Of a stretch of DNA of 56,984 bases, positions 8,294-18,857 are shown piece by piece. How positions within the stretch are numbered: position 1 is the first letter of the stretch; each line of letters opens with the position of its first letter. Origin of the DNA: an uncultured Corynebacterium sp. (lineage in GTDB: Bacteria; Actinomycetota; Actinomycetes; Mycobacteriales; Mycobacteriaceae); contig NZ_CALUCS010000014.1 of the NCBI RefSeq assembly GCF_943914615.1, positions 1 through 56,984 of the forward strand. Direction: 5' to 3'. Below the pieces are notes generated by a model that was not told where the DNA came from, ran no database searches, and saw only the letters and a list, made by a program, of their open reading frames with translations. The position numbers were made by a program, and so were the translations under genes.

Positions 8294-8927
8294 CTTGGAT
8301 TTGCGCTGCTACCTGGTCACGGGCGCCCCACACGAGAAGGTCGTGGACGTGGCCGCCGCCGCTGCCGCCGGTGGCGCGGGCGTAGTGCAGGTGCGCAGCA
8401 AACCGATCAGCGTTCGCGACCTCACGGCCCTGGCCATCGAAGTCGCCGCCGCAGTGCAGCAGGCTAATCCGGCTACCCGGGTGTTGATTGACGACCGCGT
8501 GGACGTAGCCGCCGCCCTGATGCCGGAGCACCACATCCACGGCGTGCACATCGGCCAGGACGACCTGGACCCGCACCTGGCGCGCCAGGTGCTGGGCAAG
8601 GATGCAATTATCGGTCTGACAACCGGCACCCTGCCCCTAGTGCAGCAGGCCAACGAGTATGCCAACGTGATCGACTACATCGGCGCTGGGCCGTTCCGCC
8701 CCACCCCTACCAAGGATTCCGGCCGCGAGCCACTGGGCCTGGAGGGTTATCCCGCACTAGTAGAGGCCTCGCAGGTTCCGGTGGTTGCCATCGGCGACGT
8801 GCGCGCGGAGGACGCCGCAGACCTGGCTGCTACGGGTGTGGCGGGAGTTGCGATCGTTCGTGGTTTTATGAACTCGCCCGACCCGCGCGCCACGGCACGG
8901 CAGGTGCTCACTGGTTTTTCTTCGTGA
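8283..8927 (+). CDS. thiE: thiamine phosphate synthase
   Basis: Joins hydroxymethylpyrimidine diphosphate with the thiazole phosphate to give thiamine phosphate. The 214-residue TIM barrel shows the family signatures VQVRSK, the LIDDRVDVA strand with the catalytic region, HIGQDDL, GLTTGT, DYIGAGPFRPTPTK and VVAIGDV. Start is GTG at 8283 inside the last codons of thiC; no ATG fits better. The stop codon lies within a copy of the dispersed CTTNGTGACGCC motif. The kinase ThiD that feeds it is not in the window. Confidence 0.95.
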   Translation: MSANLDLRCYLVTGAPHEKVVDVAAAAAAGGAGVVQVRSKPISVRDLTALAIEVAAAVQQANPATRVLIDDRVDVAAALMPEHHIHGVHIGQDDLDPHLARQVLGKDAIIGLTTGTLPLVQQANEYANVIDYIGAGPFRPTPTKDSGREPLGLEGYPALVEASQVPVVAIGDVRAEDAADLAATGVAGVAIVRGFMNSPDPRATARQVLTGFSS

Positions 8928-8931
8928 CGCC
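8920..8931 (+). repeat. dispersed motif CTTNGTGACGCC, copy 3
   Basis: CTTCGTGACGCC covering the thiE stop codon (TGA at 8925-8927). Confidence 0.6.
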
Positions 8932-8968
8932 CACCGCTTGCAACCCGCCTAAGAGGAAGTGAATAGAA

Positions 8969-10141
8969 GTGACTAATCCCAGCCCCGCTAGTTCCCAGCA
9001 CTATGACCACATTGTGGTGGGTGCGGGGATCGTGGGCCTATCCACCGCCTTTAAGCTGGTGGACCTCGGGGCAGATCCGGCCGCGGTGGCGGTGATCGAC
9101 CCCGCGCCGGTGAGCGGGGCCTCCTTCGTCGCGGGCGGCATGCTGGCCCCGGTCGCAGAGGTGCAGTATAAGCAGGAGCCTTTGTACCCGCTGATGGTGG
9201 CGTCCAAAAACTTGTACGATGACCTGCTGCTACGGCTGAGCGAAAAGACCTCCCTAAGCACCGGCCACAGAACAGAATCAACCTTTGTGGTGGGTGCGGA
9301 TCGGGCGGACGCGCGGCACCTCACCGAGCTGACCGAGCATCAGCACGGCCACGGCATGGAGGTGCAGCGCCTGCCGCTGCGCCAAGCGCGCAAGGCCGAG
9401 TGGGGGCTCAGTCCGCAGCTATCCGGCGTGGTCGAGATCCCCGGCGACCACCAGGTGAACCCCCGTATGTACTGCGCGGCGCTGCTGGATGCGCTGCGGA
9501 ACATGGGGGTGGCGATCCTCGGCGAGCGAGTAAGCCGCATCGAAGACGGTGTGGTGACGACCGATGCGACGACGCACACGGGCGACATGGTGTACCTGTG
9601 CAACGGGCTGGGCGCCGGGCAGGTGCGCGGCTGGTACAAGGGCGAAAAGTCGCCACTGAAACTGCGCCCGGTGCGCGGCGACATGCTGCGGCTACGCGTG
9701 CCGGAAGGGATGGAGACACCCGTGGGGCGCGTTATTCGGGCGTTTGTGGAAGATCGGCCGGTGTACATCATCCCGCGAACCGACGCCACGATCGCCGTGG
9801 GTGCAACCAGCCGCGAGGACGCGCGACGCGGCCCCGCGGTAGACGGGGTGTACACGCTGCTGCGCGATGCGATTCGGATTGTGCCGGGCATCCAGGAGTG
9901 CGAGTTTATCGAGGCGATCACCGGCGAGCGCCCCGGCACGCCAGACGACCTCCCCTACCTGGGGAAAGTCGGCGAGAAACTGGTGGTTTCCACGGGCTAC
10001 TTCCGCCACGGAATTTTGCTGTCCGCGCTGGGGGCTACAGTGGGGGCAGCGCTGGGAATGGGAAAGTCGGTGCCTGCGTTGGAAGCAGAGATGGCCCCAG
10101 AGATAGATCTAGCCAGCTGCGCGCCGCTGCGGCATGCCTAA
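8969..10141 (+). CDS. thiO: glycine oxidase ThiO
   Basis: An FAD-dependent oxidase that converts glycine to dehydroglycine, the aerobic source of the C-N unit of the thiazole ring. The 390-residue protein begins with a Rossmann FAD site (VVGAGIVGLSTAF, residues about 15-27), has the DAO-family FVAGGMLAPV segment, and ends with the GYFRHGILLSAL segment near the flavin. The use of ThiO rather than ThiH points to an aerobic thiazole route. Start is GTG at 8969, 41 bases after thiE; the ribosome-binding site (AGAGGAAG) is a little distant. It is followed by thiS with a 39-base gap. Confidence 0.93.
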   Translation: MTNPSPASSQHYDHIVVGAGIVGLSTAFKLVDLGADPAAVAVIDPAPVSGASFVAGGMLAPVAEVQYKQEPLYPLMVASKNLYDDLLLRLSEKTSLSTGHRTESTFVVGADRADARHLTELTEHQHGHGMEVQRLPLRQARKAEWGLSPQLSGVVEIPGDHQVNPRMYCAALLDALRNMGVAILGERVSRIEDGVVTTDATTHTGDMVYLCNGLGAGQVRGWYKGEKSPLKLRPVRGDMLRLRVPEGMETPVGRVIRAFVEDRPVYIIPRTDATIAVGATSREDARRGPAVDGVYTLLRDAIRIVPGIQECEFIEAITGERPGTPDDLPYLGKVGEKLVVSTGYFRHGILLSALGATVGAALGMGKSVPALEAEMAPEIDLASCAPLRHA

Positions 10142-10180
10142 AGCTGCAGGGCGTATGCACAGAAGATCTAAGGAGGATCG

Positions 10181-10399
10181 ATGAACTACACGGTGAATGA
10201 CGAGCCGCGCTCGGCCGACAAGGCACCAAGCGTGGCTGAGGTCGTGGCTGCGGAGACAGGCCGCGAGGTTTCCGAGAACGAGGGGGCGAAAGGCGTTGCC
10301 GTGGCGGTGAACCGCTCCGTGGTTCCGGCCAGCGACTGGGGGCGCGCGCTGGAGGACGGCGACGCGGTGGACATCCTGATCGCCGTCCAAGGCGGCTAG
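10181..10399 (+). CDS. thiS: sulfur carrier protein ThiS
   Basis: A small ubiquitin-like carrier whose C-terminal glycine is adenylated by ThiF and then holds the sulfur given to the thiazole. The 72-residue sequence ends in the required Gly-Gly (IAVQGG) and has the beta-grasp motif VAVNRSVVPASDW, near DGDAVDIL. The N-terminal half, with AEVVAAETGREVSENEG, is divergent. Start ATG 10181 has a strong AAGGAGG site. Between thiO and thiG in the operon, as expected. Confidence 0.92.
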   Translation: MNYTVNDEPRSADKAPSVAEVVAAETGREVSENEGAKGVAVAVNRSVVPASDWGRALEDGDAVDILIAVQGG

Positions 10400-10419
10400 A
10401 GACAGCTAGGGGAACAGCC

Positions 10420-11223
10420 ATGCTGAAGATCGCTGATAAGGAATTCGATTCCCACCTGGTCATGGGCACCGGTGGGGCCAGCAGCCAGTCGCTGCTGGAG
10501 GACGCGCTGGTGGCCAGCGGCACACAACTGACCACGGTGGCGATGCGCCGCCACAGCGCCAAGACCACCGGCGGCGGCGAGAGCGTATTCGAGCTGCTGA
10601 AACGCCTGGACATCGACGTACTGCCGAACACCGCCGGGTGCCAGACCGCCCGCGATGCGATGCTGACGGCCCAACTGGCGCGCGAGGCACTGGGTACCAA
10701 CTGGGTGAAGGTGGAGGTCATCGCCGACGACCACACGCTGCTGCCTGACGTGGTGGAGCTGGTGGATGCCTGCGAGATGCTGGTGGCCGAAGGCTTCGTG
10801 GTGCTGGCCTACACCAGCGACGACCCGGTGGTTGCCCGCCGGCTGGAGGACGTGGGCGTGCACGCGGTCATGCCGTTGGGCTCCCCCATTGGCACGGGCC
10901 TGGGAATCTTGAACCCGCACAATATCGAGCTGATCTGCTCGCGCGCTCAGGTTCCGGTGCTGCTGGACGCGGGCGTAGGCACGGCCTCCGACGCGGCGCT
11001 GGCGATGGAGCTGGGCTGCGACGGAGTGCTGCTGGCCAGCGCGGTGAACCGCTGCCAGGACCCGGTAGCGATGGCGCACGCCATGAAGGCGGCCGTGGAG
11101 GCCGGCCGACTGGCACGCGAGGCGGGGCGCATTCCCCAGCGCACGCACGCCCAGGGCGCGTTGGCCTCCTCCAGCTTCGACGGCCTGGCCAGCTGGGATG
11201 GCTGGGCCGACGAGGTGCTGTAA
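10420..11223 (+). CDS. thiG: thiazole synthase
   Basis: Builds the thiazole phosphate from deoxyxylulose phosphate, dehydroglycine and ThiS thiocarboxylate. The 267-residue TIM barrel has the Schiff-base lysine in NWVKVEV (Lys97), and the conserved GTGGA, LPNTAGC, MPLGSPIGTGLG and DAGVGTASDAALAMELG blocks. Start ATG 10420 is preceded by a weak AGGGGAA site. The last base of its stop codon is shared with the A of the thiF ATG context (stop 11221-11223, next start 11223), so translation of the pair is probably coupled. Confidence 0.97.
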   Translation: MLKIADKEFDSHLVMGTGGASSQSLLEDALVASGTQLTTVAMRRHSAKTTGGGESVFELLKRLDIDVLPNTAGCQTARDAMLTAQLAREALGTNWVKVEVIADDHTLLPDVVELVDACEMLVAEGFVVLAYTSDDPVVARRLEDVGVHAVMPLGSPIGTGLGILNPHNIELICSRAQVPVLLDAGVGTASDAALAMELGCDGVLLASAVNRCQDPVAMAHAMKAAVEAGRLAREAGRIPQRTHAQGALASSSFDGLASWDGWADEVL

Positions 11224-12449
11224 TGCTCGGCGATTACACCTCCGACTACACCACCCTGCCCGCAGAAGAGCTGAAGCGCGTCGCCCGGCAGACGATCCTG
11301 CCGGGCCACGGGCTGCGGGAACAGGAGCGACTGCACGAAGCGCACGTGCTGGTGATCGGCGCGGGCGGGCTTGGCTGCCCCTTGATGCAGGCCCTGGCCG
11401 CGGCGGGGGTCGGCGAGATTTCCGTCATCGACGACGACACGGTGGACATCACGAACATCCACCGGCAGATCCTCTTCGGCGCCAGCGACGTCGGCCGCCC
11501 CAAGGTGGAGGCCACCGGAGAACGACTGCGGGAGTTGCAGCCCGGCCTAATCTTTCACGGCATCCACGGGCGCCTGCGCGCCGACAACGCCGCTGAACTG
11601 CTAGAAGACGTAGACGTGCTCATCGACGGGTCAGATACCTTCGCCACGAAGTTCTTGGCCGCCGATGCCTCCGAGGCCACCGGCACTCCCCTGGTCTGGG
11701 GTTCAGTCCTGCGCTACCGCGGCGACGTGGCCGTCTGGTGGTCTGGCCCCGGCGCCGACATTGGTGCCGAGCCGGACGGTCGGGGCGTGGGCATGCGCGA
11801 CCTCTACCCCTCCCAACCGGACCCCGCCAGCGTGCCGGACTGCGCCACCGCCGGAGTGCTGGGTGTGACGACCTCGGTGGTTGCCGGCCTGATGGCCACG
11901 GAAACCATTAAGTTCCTGCGAGATCCGGACGGTCGCGCGCAGCAGGTCGGGCGGTTGCTTATTTATGACGCCCTCACGGCCAGCATCCAGCACTTCAACG
12001 TCACCGCCGATCCCCAGCGGCAGCCGGTCACCGAGATCGTGGAGGAGGACATGTCGAGCTGCACGGTGGGTACCGCTGCGGCTCGCGAGGCTGAAGAGGA
12101 CACGGCCGCTTCCCTGCTGCGTGACCTCGCCGACGGTACTGCGATTGCTATCGACGTGCGCGAGCCGGGAGAAAAGGCCATCAAGGATCTACCGTCCTTT
12201 GCGGCGCACCCGGGATACCACCTACCCACCACTGTGTGGAGCGAACAGCCGGAGCTGGCCGAGCAGCTGATTGAGAGCCTCGGCGCCGAGGACAGCAACG
12301 TAGCGGGAGCCGTGGACGCAGTGGTGTATTGCGCCTCCGGCAAGCGCTCAGCGAGCTTTGTCGAGCGCTTTGCACAGCACGCCGCCGGGCAGGGAGTGCG
12401 TTTGCACAACCTGCCCGGCGGGGCGAATGAGCATGGGGTCGGGATCTAG
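11223..12449 (+). CDS. thiF: ThiF/MoeB-type adenylyltransferase with rhodanese domain
   Basis: Adenylates the ThiS C-terminus and, through the C-terminal rhodanese domain, can deliver sulfur. The E1-like domain covers about residues 15-270, with the nucleotide site VIGAGGLGCPLMQ and the DDDTVDITNIHRQILF segment. The rhodanese domain covers about 290-408, with the active cysteine in VYCASGKRS. The zinc-binding CxxC pairs of MoeB-like enzymes are not seen: MRDLYP stands where the first pair usually is. The position after thiG supports ThiF, but it could also serve molybdopterin synthesis. A hairpin and T run follow at 12451-12479. Confidence 0.9.
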   Translation: MLGDYTSDYTTLPAEELKRVARQTILPGHGLREQERLHEAHVLVIGAGGLGCPLMQALAAAGVGEISVIDDDTVDITNIHRQILFGASDVGRPKVEATGERLRELQPGLIFHGIHGRLRADNAAELLEDVDVLIDGSDTFATKFLAADASEATGTPLVWGSVLRYRGDVAVWWSGPGADIGAEPDGRGVGMRDLYPSQPDPASVPDCATAGVLGVTTSVVAGLMATETIKFLRDPDGRAQQVGRLLIYDALTASIQHFNVTADPQRQPVTEIVEEDMSSCTVGTAAAREAEEDTAASLLRDLADGTAIAIDVREPGEKAIKDLPSFAAHPGYHLPTTVWSEQPELAEQLIESLGAEDSNVAGAVDAVVYCASGKRSASFVERFAQHAAGQGVRLHNLPGGANEHGVGI

Positions 12450-12450
12450 G

Positions 12451-12479
12451 CCCGCAGGGTTTTAGACCAGGCGGGTTTT
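12451..12479 (+). terminator. terminator of the thi operon
   Basis: CCCGC and GCGGG arms, with an inner GGT/ACC pairing and an internal loop, followed by TTTTC. It begins two bases after the thiF stop and overlaps the 3' end of convergent argH. Confidence 0.5.
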
Positions 12480-13901
12480 CTCCGCCCACTTGCGGTCAGC
12501 TGCGGCGGCCTCGCGCACTCGCTCTTTCTGCTCGGCCACACGCACGCCGGCGGTACCGCCACGAGTAGCGCGGGAAGCGACTGCGCCGTCGATGATCAGC
12601 ACCTCGCGCACCTCCGGGGTCAGAGCTTCGTGCACGCCTGCCAGCTCCTCATCGGTGAGGTCCACCAGATCCACGCCGCGCGATTCCGCGATACGGACGC
12701 AGGAGCCGGAAGCCTCATGCGCCGCGCGGAAGGGCACGCCCTGGCGAACCATCCACTCGGCCAGGTCGGTGGCCAGTGTGAAGCCCGCCGGGGCGAGCTC
12801 GCGCAGACGGTCCGGGTGGAACGTCAACGTGCCGACCAGGCCGGCCATCGCCGGGAGCAGCAGGTTCAGCTGGGCAACGGAATCCGCGATAGGTTCCTTG
12901 TCCTCCTGCAGGTCGCGGTTGTAAGCCAGCGGCATGGCCTTCAGAGTGGCCAACAGTCCGGTGGCGTTGCCGATCAGGCGGCCCGTCTTGCCGCGCATCA
13001 GCTCGGCAACGTCCGGGTTCTTCTTCTGCGGCATAATCGACGAGCCGGTGGACCACTCATCGGCCAGCGTAACGTAGCCGAACTCCGGGGTGGACCAAGC
13101 GATGATCTCCTCGGCCAGGCGAGAGAGATCCACCGCCACCTGGGCAAACACAAAGGCTGCCTCAGAGGCGAAGTCGCGGGAACTGGTGGCGTCAATAGAG
13201 TTATCCGCAGCAGAATCAAAGCCGAGCTCTTCTGCGATGGCCTCCGGGTCGAGCGCCAGGGACGAACCCGCGAGCGCGCCGGAACCATACGGGGACACTG
13301 CCAGGCGCTTATCCAGATCCTGGAAGCGCTGCACGTCGCGCAGCAGCGGCTGTGCGTGGGCCAACAGCTGGTGGGCCAGCAGCACCGGCTGGGCAGCCTG
13401 GAAGTGCGTCTTGCCCGGCATGATGGCCTCCGGGTGGCGATCGGCCTGGGCAACCAGCGCGTCCACGACGTCGAGCACTCCCGCGGTAATGTCGCGGATC
13501 GCGTCGCGCACCCACATGCGGAACAGGGTGGCCACCTGGTCATTGCGGGAACGGCCCGCGCGCAGGCGGCCGCCGACCTCGGGGCCAACGCGATCAATCA
13601 GGCCGCGCTCCATCGCACCGTGGACGTCCTCGTCGCTAGGTTCGGGGCCGAAGGTTCCGTTGGCCACGTCCTCGCCAAGCTTCTGCAGGCCGGCGATGAG
13701 CGTGTCGAAGTCCTCGTCGCTCAGCAGGTTGGCCTTGTGCAGCACCCGCGCGTGAGCCTGCGAGGCCAGCACGTCGTAGGGAGCCAAAACCCAGTCGAAG
13801 TGCGTGGACTTCGACAGGGCGGCCATCGCCTCAGTCGGTCCGCCGGAGAATCGGCCGCCCCACAGGGCGCCTTCGTTCGTGCCGTGTGCCTCGGTGGTCA
13901 T
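12462..13901 (-). CDS. argH: argininosuccinate lyase
   Basis: Cleaves argininosuccinate to arginine and fumarate, the last step of arginine synthesis. The 479-residue protein carries the fumarase/aspartase superfamily signature GSSIMPQKKNP at 286-296, the catalytic-site stretch around DVHGAMERGL (92-101), RAGRSRNDQVAT, and MPGKTHFQAAQP (161-172). Last gene of the arg operon, 52 bases after argG; the gap holds a 15-base tandem duplication. It converges with thiF, with 12 bases between stops. Confidence 0.97.
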   Translation of the reverse strand: MTTEAHGTNEGALWGGRFSGGPTEAMAALSKSTHFDWVLAPYDVLASQAHARVLHKANLLSDEDFDTLIAGLQKLGEDVANGTFGPEPSDEDVHGAMERGLIDRVGPEVGGRLRAGRSRNDQVATLFRMWVRDAIRDITAGVLDVVDALVAQADRHPEAIMPGKTHFQAAQPVLLAHQLLAHAQPLLRDVQRFQDLDKRLAVSPYGSGALAGSSLALDPEAIAEELGFDSAADNSIDATSSRDFASEAAFVFAQVAVDLSRLAEEIIAWSTPEFGYVTLADEWSTGSSIMPQKKNPDVAELMRGKTGRLIGNATGLLATLKAMPLAYNRDLQEDKEPIADSVAQLNLLLPAMAGLVGTLTFHPDRLRELAPAGFTLATDLAEWMVRQGVPFRAAHEASGSCVRIAESRGVDLVDLTDEELAGVHEALTPEVREVLIIDGAVASRATRGGTAGVRVAEQKERVREAAAADRKWAEKTRLV

Positions 13902-13935
13902 GTTTGGGTGTGCCTTTCTGCTCTAGTTGGCCGGT

Positions 13936-13965
13936 TGCCTAGTTAGCCAGTGCCTAATTAGCCAG
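13936..13965. repeat. 15-base tandem duplication at the argG 3' end
   Basis: TGCCTAGTTAGCCAG at 13936-13950 is followed directly by TGCCTAATTAGCCAG at 13951-13965, one base different. On the minus strand each copy reads Leu-Ala-Asn-stop in the same frame, so argG's end and stop codon appear twice. Confidence 0.8.
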
Positions 13966-15150
13966 GTCGCGCTTGGAGGCGATCTTGGAGGACAGGCCGT
14001 GCAGCTCCACGAACCCGCGGGCCATGGACTGGTCGAAGGAGTCGCCCTCGTCGTAGGTGGCCAGGTTGAAGTCGTACAGGGACTTGCCGGAGCGACGGCC
14101 GTTGACGGTGATGGCACCTGCGTGCAGCACCAGGCGGATGTCGCCGGTGACGTGGGTCTGGGTGGAGTCGATGAACGCGTCCAGGGAGCGCTTCAGCGGG
14201 CTGAACCACAGGCCGTCGTAGACCTGGTTGGACCACTCTGCGTCGATGCCGCGCTTGTAGCGGGCCAGCTCGCGCTCGACGGTGACGGCCTCCAGAGCCT
14301 CGTGGGCACGGATCAGGGTCATGGCGCCCGGAGCCTCGTAGATCTCGCGGGACTTGATGCCCACCAGGCGGTCCTCAACCATGTCTAGGCGGCCGACACC
14401 CTGCGCACCCGCGCGGCGGTTCAGCTCCTCGATGGCCTCCAGGACGGTGACCTTCTTACCGTCGATGGCCACCGGCACACCGGACTCGAAGGAGATGATG
14501 ACCTCATCCGGAGCCTGACCCAGGCCCGGATCCTCTGTGTAGGCGTAGACGTCCTTGGTCGGGGCGTTCCACAGATCCTCCAGGAAGCCGGTCTCCACGG
14601 CGCGGCCCCACACGTTCTGGTCGATGGAGAACGGGGAGGACTTGGACTGCTCGATCGGGATGCCGTTTTCCTCGGCGAAGGCGATGGCCTTCTCGCGGGT
14701 CCAGGCGTAGTCGCGGACCGGGGCGATGATATCCAGGTCCGGGGCGGTGTTGGCAAAGCCAACCTCGAAACGGACCTGGTCGTTGCCCTTGCCGGTGCAG
14801 CCGTGGGCGACGGCGGTGCCGCCGTGCTCCTTGGCTGCATCCGCCATGTGCTTGACGATCAGCGGGCGGGAGATCGCGGAGACCAGCGGGTACTCCTTCA
14901 TGTACATGCCGTTGGCCTTGATGGTCGGCAGGCAGTAATCGTTGGCGAACTCGTCGCGGGCGTCCACGACGATGGACTCCACGGCGCCGGCACCGAGGGC
15001 GCGCTGACGGACGGTCTCCATGTCCTCGCCGCCCTGCCCCAGGTCGATGGAGACACAGACGACCTCTGCGTTGCGCTCCTTGGCGATCCAGCTGATGGCC
15101 ACGGTGGTATCCAGCCCGCCGGAGTATGCGAGTACTACGCGATCCTTCAT
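13954..15150 (-). CDS. argG: argininosuccinate synthase
   Basis: Joins citrulline and aspartate, using ATP, to give argininosuccinate. The 398-residue protein starts with the ATP pyrophosphatase P-loop AYSGGLDTT (residues 8-16) and contains the conserved HGCTGKGNDQVRFE and SPFSIDQNVWGRA blocks. Start ATG 15150 is preceded by a GAAGGGAAG-like site. A 61-base gap separates it from argR; it might hold an internal promoter, but no convincing ARG box was found there. The stop codon lies in a 15-base tandem duplication. Confidence 0.98.
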   Translation of the reverse strand: MKDRVVLAYSGGLDTTVAISWIAKERNAEVVCVSIDLGQGGEDMETVRQRALGAGAVESIVVDARDEFANDYCLPTIKANGMYMKEYPLVSAISRPLIVKHMADAAKEHGGTAVAHGCTGKGNDQVRFEVGFANTAPDLDIIAPVRDYAWTREKAIAFAEENGIPIEQSKSSPFSIDQNVWGRAVETGFLEDLWNAPTKDVYAYTEDPGLGQAPDEVIISFESGVPVAIDGKKVTVLEAIEELNRRAGAQGVGRLDMVEDRLVGIKSREIYEAPGAMTLIRAHEALEAVTVERELARYKRGIDAEWSNQVYDGLWFSPLKRSLDAFIDSTQTHVTGDIRLVLHAGAITVNGRRSGKSLYDFNLATYDEGDSFDQSMARGFVELHGLSSKIASKRDLAN

Positions 15151-15211
15151 TCTTCTAAGCTTCCCTTCGAAACTCTTTGTGCGTTCTAGTTGTTGTATCC
15201 GTTATTCGATT

Positions 15212-15676
15212 TTAGCTTTGTGCCAGCTGGAAGAAGTACTCCCCCAGCTCCTTGCCGTTGAGCGGCTCCCGCGCCAGGACGAACACGGTGTCATCACCAG
15301 CGATGGTGGCCACCACTCGGTTCACGTCCGAGCGGTCGAGGATGCTGGCCAGGTACTGCGCGGCACCGGGTGGGGTGCGCAGGACCGCGATGTTTCCGGA
15401 GTGGTCGTGATCGACCAGCAGCTCGGCCAGGACGCGCCGCAGCTTGTCTGGCCCGTCCACGCGCACGTCGTCGGACAGGGAGTAGTAAACCTCCCCGCCC
15501 ACGCGCACCTTCTTCGCGCCGAGGTCCACCAGATCCCGTGACAGGGTGGCCTGGGTGACGTCGATGCCACGGTTCACCAGGATTCCCAGCAGCTCGCGCT
15601 GGCTGCCGACTTTCTCGGCACCGATGATGCGCCCGATCATGTCCTGCCGGGCTGTGCGGGTCAGCGAAGAAGCCAT
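15212..15676 (-). CDS. argR: arginine repressor
   Basis: A 154-residue DNA-binding regulator of arginine synthesis. The N-terminal winged helix (about 8-75) contains SQRELLGILVNRGIDVTQAT followed by LSRDLVDLGAKKVR, the recognition part. The C-terminal domain (about 90-154) has the hexamerisation and arginine-binding segment with TIAGDDTVFVLARE. The gene starts 16 bases inside the argF 3' end, so translation is coupled. It should bind the two ARG-box-like sites before argC and so control its own operon. Confidence 0.96.
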   Translation of the reverse strand: MASSLTRTARQDMIGRIIGAEKVGSQRELLGILVNRGIDVTQATLSRDLVDLGAKKVRVGGEVYYSLSDDVRVDGPDKLRRVLAELLVDHDHSGNIAVLRTPPGAAQYLASILDRSDVNRVVATIAGDDTVFVLAREPLNGKELGEYFFQLAQS

Positions 15677-16602
15677 ACCAGCAGCGCCTTCTGTGCGTGC
15701 AGGCGGTTTTCCGCCTCGTCGAATACCACGGACTGCGGCCCGTCGATGACCTCCGGCGTCACCTCACTACCGCGGTAGGCCGGCAGGCAGTGCAGGAAGA
15801 TCGCGTCGTCCTTGGCGGTGCCCATCAGCTTCTGGTCCACCTGGTAGGCCCGCAGCGCACTGCGGTCTTCGGAGGCATCCTGCCCCATGGACAGCCAGGT
15901 GTCGGTGATCACCACATCCGCCCCCGTGGCGTCCACCTTGTCGGTGACAGTCACGGTCGCGCCGGTCAGCTCGGCACGCTTCTTGGCGCGCTCCACGAAC
16001 TCCGCCTCCGGCTGGAAGCCCTCTGGCGCGGCGATGGTGATGTTCACGCCTGCCGTGGCGAAGCCCAGCATATAGCTGTTGGCCATGTTGTTCGCGCCGT
16101 CGCCGAAGTACACCGCGTTCAGGCCCTTAAGCTCGCCCTTGTGCTCCTTGATGGTCACCAGGTCGGCGAGGATCTGGCAGGGGTGGAAGTCGTCGGACAG
16201 GGAGTTGACGATCGGCACTTCCGCGGTCTCCGCCATCTGGTGGAGGTTGTCGTGAGCGCCGGTGCGCCAGACAATCGCAGTGACGTAGCGGGATAGCACC
16301 GCGCCGGTGTCCTGGAAGGTCTCCCCCTTCCCCATCTGCGAATTTCCACTGTCCACGACGATGGCGTTGCCGCCCAGTTCGGTGATGCCGGCGTCAAAAG
16401 AAAAGCGCGTGCGCGTAGAGGTCTTGTCGAACAGCACGGCGACGGAGCGGCGCTCCAGCAGGTTGCGGTAGCCGTTGCCGTAGCGGTTGTCCTTCAGCTC
16501 CTCGGCCAGCGCCAGCACTTCGGCCTGCTCTTCCGGGGTGAGGTCATCGTCGGCCAGCATGTGGCGCAGCGGCCCCTTTTTCTGCAGGTGCAGGTTTGTC
16601 AT
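15661..16602 (-). CDS. argF: ornithine carbamoyltransferase
   Basis: Transfers the carbamoyl group to ornithine, giving citrulline. The 313-residue product shows the carbamoyl phosphate motif STRTR (62-66), the MGKGET segment, and the ornithine-side FLHCLPAYRG loop near residue 270. I chose the ATG at 16602, which has a GGAAG site and gives the family N-terminus; the frame stays open upstream to 16695, but that would overlap argD and add about 31 residues of unusual sequence. It is 25 bases after argD and overlaps argR by 16. Confidence 0.96.
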   Translation of the reverse strand: MTNLHLQKKGPLRHMLADDDLTPEEQAEVLALAEELKDNRYGNGYRNLLERRSVAVLFDKTSTRTRFSFDAGITELGGNAIVVDSGNSQMGKGETFQDTGAVLSRYVTAIVWRTGAHDNLHQMAETAEVPIVNSLSDDFHPCQILADLVTIKEHKGELKGLNAVYFGDGANNMANSYMLGFATAGVNITIAAPEGFQPEAEFVERAKKRAELTGATVTVTDKVDATGADVVITDTWLSMGQDASEDRSALRAYQVDQKLMGTAKDDAIFLHCLPAYRGSEVTPEVIDGPQSVVFDEAENRLHAQKALLVWLLR

Positions 16603-16627
16603 GTGGTGTCTTCCGTTCTTTGTGTGG

Positions 16628-18792
<2,165 letters not shown>

Positions 18793-18857
18793 TGGTGTGT
18801 TTCCTGCTAGGTCCGTTGTGCGGGTGAGCTCTGGGTGAACTGTGTGAGCTGGATGAA

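Noticed and set aside
12630..13946. 438-codon open frame opposite argH
   Set aside because: Antisense to a well-supported argH; composition typical of a shadow frame.
15151..15211. ARG box between argR and argG
   Set aside because: TCGAATAACGGATA is only loosely similar to the sites before argC, so it is not reported as a site.
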